Shown piece by piece: positions 16,669 to 26,126 of a DNA stretch of 64,000 nt. The stretch is taken from assembly GCF_014873765.1 (NCBI RefSeq), contig NZ_JADBGG010000004.1:124001-188000 (forward strand), given 5' to 3'. Source of the DNA: Desulfomicrobium macestii (GTDB lineage Bacteria > Desulfobacterota > Desulfovibrionia > Desulfovibrionales > Desulfomicrobiaceae). A model generated the notes under the pieces. It was not told the origin of the DNA and did not search any database. It saw only the letters and a list, made by a program, of their open reading frames with translations. The first letter of the stretch is position 1. Each line of letters starts with the position of its first letter. The position numbers and the translations under genes were made by a program.

Positions 16669-18768
16669 ATGAACATGGACATGTCGAGGCCTGCCGTGCC
16701 CGGAATCACATATCGCCTGTTCGCCGCGCTCCTTTTCATCCTGTGCGCGCTCACATTCTGCAATGGTTTGGCATGTGCAGAGCCCCTGGTCGGCGTATCG
16801 CCCTCGCAGGTCCTCGTCCTTTACAATGCGGATTGGCGAGAGCGGCATCCCCTTATCTCCGCTGCGCAGGATTCGCTGGCGGTCGCCGAGCACTATGCGC
16901 GGATGCATACCGATCCGGTCACCGGGGAGAGGCCCTACCTGCTGGGGCTGACGGGTGGCCGGTCGTCAGGAAACGTACTCTCCGGCGATCATCTTGAGGA
17001 GCGCAGCGCGGACAACGCTTGCGGTGTCCTGTATCGGTCCCGCGATTCCAAACGTGTCGAAAGCGGCTGCGAGATGCGCGACAGTCGCATGGTGGAGGTG
17101 GTCTTGCCCAAGACCGAAGTCCCGTGGAACCTCAGCACCCTCGGACTTGAAATCGAGTCCGACGAGAGATCAAGTCGCGCGCGTTTCAAGCTGGTCGAGA
17201 ACGGCGCAAGCCTTCATCCCGACAAGGTGCGGGTCCAGCAAGACGGGGACTGGCGAATCAGGGCCCTGGGCGGGCTCCTCATGGAGGGGGCGTTTACGGC
17301 CACGGCCCGGTGCGCGGACGCTCAGGGAGACGTTCACGAGTGGAGCGCCGAGTACAAAGACATTCTACAGGCGTCATGGAACGCCACGGGTCTTGACGGT
17401 ATTCGTGACGACCAAAATTACCTGGATCTGGTGGAGGCTCCGATCAAGGCGTTTCTGGAAGATCCCGCCAATGCCAGGCCCGACGGAACCCTGCTGAAGG
17501 ATCATGTCCTGTACATAGTTGTTTGTCATGGGCTGCCCCTCACCGTTGCGGCTCCGTACGGCATTGCCACCGGCGTCGGCCCGCAGTTGCGCGATTATGG
17601 ATCTGCGATTGATTTGTGTCAGCGACTCCAGCTCATGTACTACGATTTCGAGAGCCTGCACCAACGTAAGGTTCAGCCGATGCGCTTTGCTCCGGCTCCA
17701 AAGAAAAGCGCTTTCACGAATATTATATTCCGCACGCGAATGTCCATGCCGCTTCAGGGGGCGGATCTAAATCCTTTCGTGCACCCGGCGGCCTACCGCA
17801 AAGGCGGGAACAAGGCCGGGCTGGGTTCGCCTCGGTTCACATCCGCGCAGCGAGCCCTGCGCCCGGATCGTCACCTCTTTTTCGCCATGCGCATAGATGG
17901 ACAGACACCCCTTGAAGCCATGGAGCTGGTGGACCGGGCCGTCTATGCATCCAGGCATGCGGGTCCGGAGATGGGCATGCTCGCGGATGTGCCTCTCGTA
18001 AAAGCCCCGGAACGCGTCGGAGAGATCGGTGACCGGACTCCGGCCAAGCCGTTTTGGGACCTGGGATACAGGCATCTGTTCCAGCACCCCAAAGGCAGGG
18101 TCCGGCTTGACCTTTTCAAACTGGCCCCGGGGAGCGGATTCTTCAACTCAAGCCCTGTCTTCCTTCCCGGAGGGATTGCGGCCTTTGTCCAGTCGAATCA
18201 GGGCTGGAACATGAAGGATTCGCGATTCCACGAATTCTTGAGGCAAGGGGTGACGATGACGGCCGGTTCGGCTCGCGTCGACCCGCGCAAGACGCCCCAT
18301 ATTCACAGCCACAGTTTTTGGGACGAAGCGGTTTTTTATCCGGCCCTGCGTGAAGGCCGCCCTGTGGGCGAGATTCTGCTCAGCAATCAGGTCCATATGG
18401 GCTGGATCACCAGTTTTGTGGGCGATCCTCTGTACCGATTGCCGCCTGAACCGCAAAAGCCGGGCGGCCTGGTCGGTCTGACCTGGGACAAAAACGTGCG
18501 CGTGGCGCAGGCGCGCGATGCGGAGCGCGGCAAGGGATATCTGGTCATGGCGGATTTGGGGGCGAGCGCCCATGAACCCCGCCTGGCCCAGATGCGCCTT
18601 GGCCGCGTTGCAGCCGAGGAAAACGGGGCAAAGCATGTCTTCGAACGCTTTGCCTCCAGGCCCTGCGTGTTCGTCCCCAATCGGGAAGTGCGCAAGGGGG
18701 AACCGTGGCGGCTGGAATTGATGGATCCTTTCGGCAATACGGCAACGCTTGCGGGCAATCTGGAGTAG
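16669..18768 (+). CDS. TIGR03790-like secreted protein
   Basis: A 699-residue protein with a clear signal peptide (hydrophobic residues 17-36 ending at LACAEP). Segments VLVLYNADWRERHPLISA, DSLAVAEHYARM, VLYIVVCHGLPLTVA and LFFAMRIDGQTPLEAMELV match what I recall of family TIGR03790, proteins of unknown function restricted to bacteria with exosortase systems. A Cys286-His287 pair sits in the segment corresponding to the caspase/gingipain-like core, so a cysteine-peptidase-type fold is conceivable but not shown. The final part is a separate beta-rich domain. It lies between epsI and prsK on the same strand, consistent with an exosortase-associated role in the envelope. Confidence 0.7.
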   Translation: MNMDMSRPAVPGITYRLFAALLFILCALTFCNGLACAEPLVGVSPSQVLVLYNADWRERHPLISAAQDSLAVAEHYARMHTDPVTGERPYLLGLTGGRSSGNVLSGDHLEERSADNACGVLYRSRDSKRVESGCEMRDSRMVEVVLPKTEVPWNLSTLGLEIESDERSSRARFKLVENGASLHPDKVRVQQDGDWRIRALGGLLMEGAFTATARCADAQGDVHEWSAEYKDILQASWNATGLDGIRDDQNYLDLVEAPIKAFLEDPANARPDGTLLKDHVLYIVVCHGLPLTVAAPYGIATGVGPQLRDYGSAIDLCQRLQLMYYDFESLHQRKVQPMRFAPAPKKSAFTNIIFRTRMSMPLQGADLNPFVHPAAYRKGGNKAGLGSPRFTSAQRALRPDRHLFFAMRIDGQTPLEAMELVDRAVYASRHAGPEMGMLADVPLVKAPERVGEIGDRTPAKPFWDLGYRHLFQHPKGRVRLDLFKLAPGSGFFNSSPVFLPGGIAAFVQSNQGWNMKDSRFHEFLRQGVTMTAGSARVDPRKTPHIHSHSFWDEAVFYPALREGRPVGEILLSNQVHMGWITSFVGDPLYRLPPEPQKPGGLVGLTWDKNVRVAQARDAERGKGYLVMADLGASAHEPRLAQMRLGRVAAEENGAKHVFERFASRPCVFVPNREVRKGEPWRLELMDPFGNTATLAGNLE

Positions 18769-18782
18769 CTGGAGTAGCTTTA

Positions 18783-20837
18783 ATGACCCCTTCCTTCGTT
18801 TCCTTTCTGACAACCCTGTGTGCCGTCATCCTGGCCGTGGGATTTGCCGCGCGCATGCTGCTTGGCGTCATGCGCGCCGATCGGTCGCGGGCCTCGGGAG
18901 CCCTGGCCGTGGCGCTGGTGCTGTCTGCCGGACTGGAAGCGCTGGATCTCTTGACGCTCCTGTACCCCGAATCGGTACAGGCCTGGCGTATGGCCGGACT
19001 GCTGGTGGAAGGAGCCCTGGGGCCGGCCTGGATCTGGTTCACGGCCCTTTTTGCCCGCAACTACGAAGAAGGCAGGTTGCCCGGAACGCAGCGCGCGCTG
19101 ATCCTCCTGTCCTGCCTCATGATGCCCTGGGCCGGGTATCTGGCTGCGCAGGGTGCCTATTTTGCCCCGGATTTCGCGACCGAGGGTCTACTTTTTCTCC
19201 TTCCGGGAAGCTTTTATTTCTATATCGGTTTTGCCGTGTGCTGCGTCGCGGCCCTGCTCAACATCGAGGCCACGCTGGCGGCGGCCGTGCATCACCGTCG
19301 CTGGAAGATCAAATTCATTCTTCTGGGGGCCGTGAGCATTCTGGCCGCCTTGATCCTCTATTACAGTCAGAGCCTTTTGCATCGTTCCATCGACATGAGT
19401 CTGGCGGGCCTGCGCTCCCTGGCCTTGCTTCTAGGTACGGCCATGATGTGGTTTTCGGACCTGCGGCGTGGCCCCGAAGTACGGATCAGCTTTTCGAGGC
19501 GGTTGGCTTTCAAGTCCGTGGTCCTGGTCGCGGCCGGTCTGTATCTGGTCGGGCTGGGCTTGCTCGGCGAGGGTGCACGCCTTTTCGGAGACGATCTGGG
19601 CCGGGCCGTACTGTTGGTGGTCAGTTTTCTGGCCGGGCTCGGTCTTCTGGTCGTTTTTCTCTCGGACACGGTGCGCCGCAAGATCCGCCTTTTTCTGCAG
19701 ATGCACTTTTACGGCGAAAAGTATGATTACCGCATCCAGTGGGTGCAGTTCACCCAGCACCTGGCCTCGGCCCGCACCCAAAACGAGCTGCAGCAGGCGG
19801 CATTGTCGGCCTGCTGCGAAACCTTCGGTATCGTGGGTGCGGGGCTCTTTCTCTTCGATCATGACCGCAAGCTTTACCTGCCCGCCAGCCTGGTGGAGAT
19901 GGATTCTCACGAAGGTGGTTTCGGGGAAGACTCGGCTCTTGTGACGGAGCTTGAAACCCGGCGTTCCGTGCTGCGCGCGGTGGATGTGGACGACTCTTCG
20001 CCCTGGCTCGCGCGGGCCGGCTTTGCCATTCCCATTTTCCGCGAAGACGCGCTGGACGGGTTTGTGCTTCTGGGTCGGCCCATCAATCCACGGGAGGAGT
20101 ACGACGAGGAAGACTTCGAGCTGATGGACACCATGGCCCGGCACATCTCTTCGGCCCTTTTGAACATGCGTCTGCTGGACCAGTTGGCCAGGTCGAGGGA
20201 GATGGAGATCATGGGCAAGGTCTCGGCCTTTGTGCTTCATGATCTGAAGAATCATGTCTATACGCTCTCGCTCATGGCCGACAACGCGCAAAAACATATC
20301 GGCAATCCCGAATTTCAGAAGGACATGGTCGATTCCCTGGGGAGCACGGTAGGCAAGATGAAGATCCTCATCTCGCAACTTAAAGGTCTCCCCGACCGTC
20401 ACACCCTGAAGCGCGAGCCCGTGGGTCTTTTGTCCCTGGCAAGGGAATCCACCCGACCTCTGCCGCAGGAACGCCTTGATTTCCAGGGTCCGGACGTGCG
20501 GGTGATGATCGACAGCGCGGAGATGGGCAAGGTGATCCTGAATCTTTGCCTCAACGCACTGGAGGCGTCCACGGCGGGTCAATCCGTATCCGTCACGGTA
20601 GGGGATGAGCCCGAACCGTTTGTAAGGGTGACGGACCATGGTGTGGGCATTGCCAAGGAGTTCATGGCGGGCGGGCTCTTCGAACCTTTCAAGTCCACCA
20701 AGGCCAAGGGCATGGGCATCGGGCTGTATCAATGCAAGCAGATCGTCGAGGCCCACGGCGGGCGCATCGAAGTGCGCAGTGCGCCGAATGAGGGCTCTGA
20801 ATTTATTGTATGTATTGGTGACAGGCAGGTTTTGTGA
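18783..20837 (+). CDS. prsK: PEP-CTERM system histidine kinase PrsK
   Basis: About 684 residues in the PrsK architecture (TIGR02916): roughly eight membrane helices in residues 1-310, a GAF-like domain (about 340-460), the dimerisation domain with phospho-acceptor His486 in FVLHDLKNHVYTLSLM, and a HATPase core (LNLCLNALEAS, DHGVGI, KGMGIGLYQCKQIVEAHGG). PrsK is thought to phosphorylate PrsR, which controls exosortase-substrate genes. I take the ATG at 18783 (MTPSFVSFL); the frame is open back to 18705 but that stretch overlaps the preceding gene. It is followed by prsR after 126 bases. Confidence 0.92.
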   Translation: MTPSFVSFLTTLCAVILAVGFAARMLLGVMRADRSRASGALAVALVLSAGLEALDLLTLLYPESVQAWRMAGLLVEGALGPAWIWFTALFARNYEEGRLPGTQRALILLSCLMMPWAGYLAAQGAYFAPDFATEGLLFLLPGSFYFYIGFAVCCVAALLNIEATLAAAVHHRRWKIKFILLGAVSILAALILYYSQSLLHRSIDMSLAGLRSLALLLGTAMMWFSDLRRGPEVRISFSRRLAFKSVVLVAAGLYLVGLGLLGEGARLFGDDLGRAVLLVVSFLAGLGLLVVFLSDTVRRKIRLFLQMHFYGEKYDYRIQWVQFTQHLASARTQNELQQAALSACCETFGIVGAGLFLFDHDRKLYLPASLVEMDSHEGGFGEDSALVTELETRRSVLRAVDVDDSSPWLARAGFAIPIFREDALDGFVLLGRPINPREEYDEEDFELMDTMARHISSALLNMRLLDQLARSREMEIMGKVSAFVLHDLKNHVYTLSLMADNAQKHIGNPEFQKDMVDSLGSTVGKMKILISQLKGLPDRHTLKREPVGLLSLARESTRPLPQERLDFQGPDVRVMIDSAEMGKVILNLCLNALEASTAGQSVSVTVGDEPEPFVRVTDHGVGIAKEFMAGGLFEPFKSTKAKGMGIGLYQCKQIVEAHGGRIEVRSAPNEGSEFIVCIGDRQVL

Positions 20838-20963
20838 GCAATTTTTGCTTAGTAAGTATGGACTTGCGTTGTCGGTGTGTGTTATGTTTTCCGTAAACTT
20901 CTTTTTTTCTGCCGTAGCCTGAGATATTTTGCGGCCGAAAATTTCAGCGAGTGGGGTCAATAA
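20838..20963 (+). other. prsK-prsR spacer
   Basis: This 126-base AT-rich gap interrupts an otherwise tightly packed operon. No hairpin terminator or clear promoter is visible. It may simply be a long leader for prsR, whose TTG start suggests low translation. Confidence 0.3.
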
Positions 20964-22334
20964 TTGGAACATTTGCTTATCGTTGATGATAACGAGGACG
21001 TCCTGACCCAGCTCAAGTGGGGCCTTACCTCGGAATCTTACACACTTCACCTGGCCGCCAATGTCGACGAGGCGCTGGCTACCTTTCGTAAACTTCACCC
21101 CGGTGTCGTGACCCTGGACCTGGGCCTGCCTCCGCATGTCGAGTCTTCGGAAGAGGGGTTCAGGGGGCTGGTGGAGATGCTCAAGCTTGAGCCTTCAGCC
21201 AAGATCATTGTCGTCACCGGCAACGATGAGCGCGAGAATGCCTTGCAGGCAATCAAGCTTGGGGCCTTTGATTTTTTCCGCAAGCCCATTGATCTGGACG
21301 AACTGCGAGTCATCATCCGCCGCGCATTTCATTTGCATGCCATTGAGCGGGAAAGCGTGGTCCAGCAGGATGAAGCCGCCAGCGAGCTCAAAGACAACTG
21401 CGGAATTGTGGGCGCATGCGCGGCCATGCGCGGAGTGCTTGGCCTCATCGACAAGGTTGCCACTTCGGACGTGCCGATCCTCATTTCCGGTGAGAGCGGG
21501 ACGGGTAAGGAGCTGGTGGCCAGGGCCATTCATTCAAAGAGTCTGCGCAGGCACGGTCCCATGGTCTGCATCAACTGCGGAGCCATCCCCGAGAACCTGA
21601 TCGAATCCGAGTTGTTCGGCCATGAGAAAGGAGCCTTCACCGGCGCGGCTTCAATGGTGCGGGGCAAGGTCGAGTACGCCAGCGACGGAACACTCTTTCT
21701 GGACGAGATAGGGGAACTGCCCGTCAACCTGCAGGTCAAGCTGCTCAGATTCCTGCAGGAGATGGTCATTCAGCGAGTCGGGGGCAGGAAAGACATCCCC
21801 GTCAATGTGCGCATCATCGCGGCCACGAATATCGATATCGCCGCGGCCATAGCCCAGGGCCGTTTTCGGGAAGATCTGTATTACCGCATCGGCGTGGTCA
21901 ATATCCATCTTCCACCGCTGCGCGAGCGTGAAGATGACGTGCGCATCCTGGCCGAATATTTTCTGGATCGCATCGCCCGCGACCTGGGTAAGACCCTGGC
22001 CGGGTTCACGCCTGATGCCCTGGCCTGTCTCAACACCTACAGCTGGCCCGGCAACATCCGTGAGCTTGAAAACAAGCTGCGTCGCGCAGTGCTGCTCGCG
22101 GACTCGACCCTGCTCACGGCCGAGGAACTGGGCTTCGGGGAGAGTGACTACGCCCTGAACGGTCTCGGCCTGACGGACAAAACCCTGAAGGAAGCCCGCG
22201 CCATGCTTGAAAAGAAGATGGTTCTGGCGGCCCTTGCCAAGTACGAGGGCAACATCGTCAGGGCTTCCGAAGCGCTCGGGATCAGCCGTCCAACCATGTA
22301 CGACCTTTTGAAGAAGCACGAGATTAGCAATTAG
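20964..22334 (+). CDS. prsR: PEP-CTERM-box response regulator PrsR (sigma-54 activator)
   Basis: A 456-residue NtrC-type regulator matching PrsR (TIGR02915). Receiver domain with Asp52 (VVTLDLGLP); AAA+ sigma-54 interaction domain with Walker A GESGTGKE near residue 176 and the sigma-54 contact loop GAFTGA at 223-228; C-terminal Fis-type HTH (ASEALGISRPTMYDLLKKH). The start is TTG (MEHLLIVDDNED) preceded by GGGG at about ten bases; no upstream ATG fits. It should activate sigma-54 promoters, and a strong candidate lies 245 bases behind its own stop. Partner kinase: PrsK directly upstream. Confidence 0.92.
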   Translation: MEHLLIVDDNEDVLTQLKWGLTSESYTLHLAANVDEALATFRKLHPGVVTLDLGLPPHVESSEEGFRGLVEMLKLEPSAKIIVVTGNDERENALQAIKLGAFDFFRKPIDLDELRVIIRRAFHLHAIERESVVQQDEAASELKDNCGIVGACAAMRGVLGLIDKVATSDVPILISGESGTGKELVARAIHSKSLRRHGPMVCINCGAIPENLIESELFGHEKGAFTGAASMVRGKVEYASDGTLFLDEIGELPVNLQVKLLRFLQEMVIQRVGGRKDIPVNVRIIAATNIDIAAAIAQGRFREDLYYRIGVVNIHLPPLREREDDVRILAEYFLDRIARDLGKTLAGFTPDALACLNTYSWPGNIRELENKLRRAVLLADSTLLTAEELGFGESDYALNGLGLTDKTLKEARAMLEKKMVLAALAKYEGNIVRASEALGISRPTMYDLLKKHEISN

Positions 22335-22635
22335 AATATTTTTAATACCTCGTAACAAAAGGATTATTTTTGTGCAGTCGGGATGAGTCGTAGAAATTTT
22401 TTTTATGGAACAAGTATTCAAAGGAGTGATACAGGCTTTTTAAAAATGGCCCGTCATATATCCCGGTTATGCTGTGTGTGACGGATCAGGTTGTAACTCA
22501 TTTTTCTACAGCTCTGTTGGTTTTTTTATTTCTTTTTTATAATCAGGATGTTGTGAAATAATATTCCCGGGATCGTCTTGGCGTGATCGTTGCTTTGCCG
22601 ACGTATGCTGATCAGTTACGATTTCTGGTGGTTTC
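22335..22635 (+). promoter_or_regulatory. regulatory region with candidate activator site
   Basis: This 301-base AT-rich gap lies between prsR and the next kinase. It holds an inverted repeat CCGTCA (22451-22456) and TGACGG (22479-22484), about 100-130 bases upstream of the sigma-54 site at 22579. That is the normal distance for an enhancer-type activator site, although the 22-base space between arms is long. No terminator hairpin followed by a T-run is seen after prsR, so read-through is possible as well. Confidence 0.4.
22579..22594 (+). promoter_or_regulatory. sigma-54 promoter (-24/-12)
   Basis: The sequence TGGCGTGATCGTTGCT matches the sigma-54 consensus TGGCACGNNNNTTGCW at 14 of 16 positions, counting the free positions as matches, including the essential GG at -24 and GC at -12 with exact spacing. 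Transcription would begin near 22605, about 30 bases before the ATG at 22636. The preceding gene encodes a sigma-54 activator (PrsR), which makes direct control plausible. Confidence 0.78.
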
Positions 22636-24408
22636 ATGTTTGATGTAAAGAAGAAATATAATGAGAGTGTTGGCATGACAAAACGGTATGCGAAGCAAGA
22701 TCACCTCTTTGAGTTGAACAGCAGGGAAACGGTGGGCAGGGATGAGTGTTTCTCCCGCCGGATTCATGAGGCTGACAGTTCAAATGATGCGAGGGTGCTG
22801 AATGAGCTCAAAGCGCAGCAGAGCGCGTTGATGATGCAAAACGAAGAACTTCGAAGGGCTCTGGACAACCTTGAAAATAAATTGGCGGTCTATTCAGATT
22901 TTTATAATTATTCGCCCCAAGGCTTTATCAGCCTGGACGAGCAGGGCCGCGTCCGGGAGGTAAACCCCTGGGCGATCAGTCAATTGGGTGTGGAGAGAGA
23001 CGCGCTGGTCAATTCGTTTTTTGGGCAGCGTGTTGCCTCACAGGATATGGAAAAATTCAGGGTGTATCTTGATCTCGTTTTCAAAACAGGAGAGCGACAG
23101 AGTTGCGAGTTGATGCTCAAGCGGAAGAACATGCAGGATTTCCGGGTTAAAATAGACAGCGTCAAGTCTTCAAATAGTGGTCATATAGATTTTTACATGT
23201 CTCCTTTTACAGATATTGCCGACATAGCCAGTCAAAAAATTTCAAGTAATGTTTCTTATTGTGAAGCTGATGAAAAAATTCATCTAAGTTCAGATTTTAC
23301 TGAAGATTTCAAAAATAAATTTCAAATATTATTGCAGCAGTTTCACGCTGTATTGAGTGGTATTAGTGGGACTGTAATTGTTGTTTCTCCAGAAATGAAA
23401 GTTTTGTGGTCAAATATAATTAATGAGTTTGGAATAAATTCAAATATATCAGACAATGTTTTGAGATATTGCAATGATTTTGTTGGTAATTGTTCGGTGC
23501 TTTATGAAAAATCAGTTGTCATCGATTGTTTTAACACCGGAGAAAAAAAGTCTTGCATTGTTACGCATGGTGAATCTGTACTGGATATACGGGCGTTTCC
23601 TGTCAAGGAAAACAAAGATGTAATCAGTGTTCTTCTGCTGGTGTGCGATGTCACGGGAAAAATGGCGATCCAGGCGGACGCGCAGTATGCATGTCATCTT
23701 TTGTCGCTGGGGGAGCTAGCTGCAAGTGTCGCACATGAAATAAACAATCCGGTCAACGGAATAATCAATTACGGCCAAATATTGGTCAACGAATGCGACG
23801 CTGAAAGCATGGAGCATGATCTTGGGGCGCGCATCCTCAAAGAGGGGGAACGCATCGGCCGCCTCGTCAAATCCCTCCTGTCCTATGCGCACGAAAGACG
23901 AAAGGAAAAAAGGGCGACGCAGGTTGTGGACATTCTCGAGGAAACCCTGGCCCTGACCCAGGCCCAGATTCGCAAGGACGGCATCCAGCTTGTTCTCGAC
24001 TTCCCTGAAAGCCTTCCCAAGGTCATGGCAAATCTGCAGCAGGTTCAGCAGGGGTTCATCAACATCATCAGCAATGCGCGCTATGCATTGAACGAAAAGT
24101 ATCCGGGGTGGCATAAGAACAAATGTCTCGCGATCTCCGGCGAATTCGTCATGGTCGAAGGCTGCCCTTTTGTACGGGTGGCGTTTCTGGATCAGGGTGG
24201 AGGAATATCGGCCGAAAAGCTCTCGTTTCTGACCAAACCGTTTTTTTCCACCAAGCCTTTTGGCAAGGGGACCGGGCTTGGGCTCAGCATTACGCAGAAG
24301 ATCATCGATGATCACGGGGGGCATCTGCGGTTTGAGAGTGAAGAGGGGGAGTTTACCCGCGTTATAATAGATTTGCCGGTTCATCAAAAAGATGAAGGAA
24401 TATGTTAG
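22636..24408 (+). CDS. PAS-domain sensor histidine kinase
   Basis: A 590-residue soluble kinase: coiled-coil-like start (residues 50-85), a first PAS domain (about 90-190, YNYSPQGFISLDEQGRVREV), a second degenerate PAS (about 225-345), HisKA with His367 in LAASVAHEINNPVNGIINYG and a complete HATPase (NIISNARYAL, DQGGGISAEK, GKGTGLGLSITQKIIDDHGG). No membrane helices, so it senses a cytoplasmic signal. The first 1.1 kb are strikingly AT-rich whereas the kinase core from about 23850 has the GC level of the chromosome. Its stop overlaps the next start by seven bases, so the following regulator is its probable partner. A sigma-54 promoter lies just upstream. Confidence 0.88.
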   Translation: MFDVKKKYNESVGMTKRYAKQDHLFELNSRETVGRDECFSRRIHEADSSNDARVLNELKAQQSALMMQNEELRRALDNLENKLAVYSDFYNYSPQGFISLDEQGRVREVNPWAISQLGVERDALVNSFFGQRVASQDMEKFRVYLDLVFKTGERQSCELMLKRKNMQDFRVKIDSVKSSNSGHIDFYMSPFTDIADIASQKISSNVSYCEADEKIHLSSDFTEDFKNKFQILLQQFHAVLSGISGTVIVVSPEMKVLWSNIINEFGINSNISDNVLRYCNDFVGNCSVLYEKSVVIDCFNTGEKKSCIVTHGESVLDIRAFPVKENKDVISVLLLVCDVTGKMAIQADAQYACHLLSLGELAASVAHEINNPVNGIINYGQILVNECDAESMEHDLGARILKEGERIGRLVKSLLSYAHERRKEKRATQVVDILEETLALTQAQIRKDGIQLVLDFPESLPKVMANLQQVQQGFINIISNARYALNEKYPGWHKNKCLAISGEFVMVEGCPFVRVAFLDQGGGISAEKLSFLTKPFFSTKPFGKGTGLGLSITQKIIDDHGGHLRFESEEGEFTRVIIDLPVHQKDEGIC

Positions 24409-26126
24409 TGACCGGAAAAATTCTGATTCTCGATGACGAAGAGTCGATCAGGTTCACGCTTTCACGATTTTTGCGTGCGGCGGGTCATGCTGTGGTGACC
24501 GTTTCAAGTTGCGGTGACGCCTTGGCCAAAATTTCAGGAGACGGCTTTGATGTCGTGTTCGCGGACATAATCCTCGAAGACGGTACGGGAATCGACATCC
24601 TGCGTGAGATCAAGGCCAGGGGGCTGGGCTGTCCGGTGATCATGATCACCGGAGATCCGGGTATCGAGACCGTGACCGAAGCCATTCATCTGGGGGCCTT
24701 CGATTACATTCCAAAGCCCGTCAAGCAGGAAGCGCTCTTGAACGCCACCCGCCTGGCCTTGTCTTATAAAGCCGCCAACGATGAGAAGGAGAGATACCGC
24801 TCAAACCTTGAAGCGATCTTCAGGAGCGTCAGAGAGGCTATCCTCTCTGTGAACAACGAGTCCGTGCTGATCGAATTCAACGAGGCGGCCAGCGAAATGT
24901 GCGGGTTTTCCCAGGCCGACATCGGGAACCCAGTCAGCTTGTTGCCGCGAACGACCGACAACAGGTTCGAGACGATTCTGGCGGAAGCGCTGACGAGCGG
25001 CCAGCCCCGCGAAGAGGATCGCGTCGAGTGCAGTGCGGCGAGTGGAGTCCGCAAAGTGGTCAGCGCGAGGATCTATCCGCTGCTCAACACCCAGGGGCAA
25101 TCCACCGGAGTGGTGATGATGCTGCGTGACGACACGCATGTGTCCAATCTGGAAATGAAGCTGAGGGAGTACGGGCAGTTTCACCGCATCATCGGCAAGA
25201 GCGAGCCGATGCAGAAGGTCTACGCCCCGATAAAGACGCTGGCCGGAGTTCAGACCACGGTCCTGATCACCGGCGAAAGCGGTACGGGCAAGGAGCTTGT
25301 CGCCGAAGCCCTGCACATGGCCGGAGATCTCAGCGATAAGCCCCTGGTCAAGGTGAACTGCTCGGCTTTGCCCGAGAGCCTGCTTGAAAGCGAACTCTTC
25401 GGTCACGTCAAGGGGGCGTTCACGGGCGCGATCAAGGACAGCGAAGGGCGCTTTCAAAAAGCAAATGGCGGAACAATCTTTTTTGACGAGATTGGGGACC
25501 TCTCGCCGATGGTGCAGCTCAAACTTTTGCGCGTCCTGGAAGAGCGCGAGTTTGAACGGGTTGGCAGCTCCGCGACCGTGAAGGCCAACGTGCGCGTCAT
25601 CGCGGCGACAAACAAGAACCTCCTGGAGCAGGTCAGCCAGGGAATTCTACGGGAGGACCTCTATTACCGGCTCAAAGTGGTCGAGATCAAGCTGCCTCCT
25701 TTGCGCACCCGGACTGAGGACATCCCCCTCCTTGTCGATCATTTTTGCGAACGGTTCAACGTGAAGTTCAAAAAGAACATCAAATCCGTGTCATCCGATG
25801 TTTTTCAGGCTTTCCTCAAATATTCATGGCCAGGCAACGTGCGCGAGCTTGAGCATACCATGGAGCATGCCTTTGTCCTTTGTAACAAGAGCGTCATCAC
25901 GTATGACGATTTGCCCACGGATTTTATGAAGTTGGCAGGAGTGCGACGCTCCCGCCCCGAGGCTCAGAGTGACGATGCGGGCGCGGTTCTTGCGGCTCTG
26001 AACAACACCGACTGGAACAAGGCGAAAGCTGCCCGGCTGCTTGGGATAGACCGGGTGACCCTGTACCGCAAAATCAAGAGATATGGTCTTGTCCGAGAAG
26101 CTTCGGGTGCAAAACTGTTGCGTTAG
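24402..26126 (+). CDS. sigma-54-dependent response regulator (REC-PAS-AAA-HTH)
   Basis: A 574-residue NtrC-family activator with an inserted PAS domain. Receiver with Asp55 (FADIILEDG), PAS at about 130-255 (AIFRSVREAILSVNNESVLI), AAA+ domain with Walker A GESGTGKE at 291-298 and GAFTGA at 338-343, and Fis-type HTH (AARLLGIDRVTLYRKIKRYG). The ATG is preceded by GAAGGA and overlaps the kinase stop, so kinase and regulator are co-translated. Its target promoters are not identifiable here. Two sigma-54 activators so close together suggest a regulatory relay. Confidence 0.9.
   Translation: MLVTGKILILDDEESIRFTLSRFLRAAGHAVVTVSSCGDALAKISGDGFDVVFADIILEDGTGIDILREIKARGLGCPVIMITGDPGIETVTEAIHLGAFDYIPKPVKQEALLNATRLALSYKAANDEKERYRSNLEAIFRSVREAILSVNNESVLIEFNEAASEMCGFSQADIGNPVSLLPRTTDNRFETILAEALTSGQPREEDRVECSAASGVRKVVSARIYPLLNTQGQSTGVVMMLRDDTHVSNLEMKLREYGQFHRIIGKSEPMQKVYAPIKTLAGVQTTVLITGESGTGKELVAEALHMAGDLSDKPLVKVNCSALPESLLESELFGHVKGAFTGAIKDSEGRFQKANGGTIFFDEIGDLSPMVQLKLLRVLEEREFERVGSSATVKANVRVIAATNKNLLEQVSQGILREDLYYRLKVVEIKLPPLRTRTEDIPLLVDHFCERFNVKFKKNIKSVSSDVFQAFLKYSWPGNVRELEHTMEHAFVLCNKSVITYDDLPTDFMKLAGVRRSRPEAQSDDAGAVLAALNNTDWNKAKAARLLGIDRVTLYRKIKRYGLVREASGAKLLR

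Noticed and set aside
19431-21137. Antisense open frame of 568 codons over prsK-prsR
   Set aside because: Opposite-strand shadow of two recognised genes with no family match.
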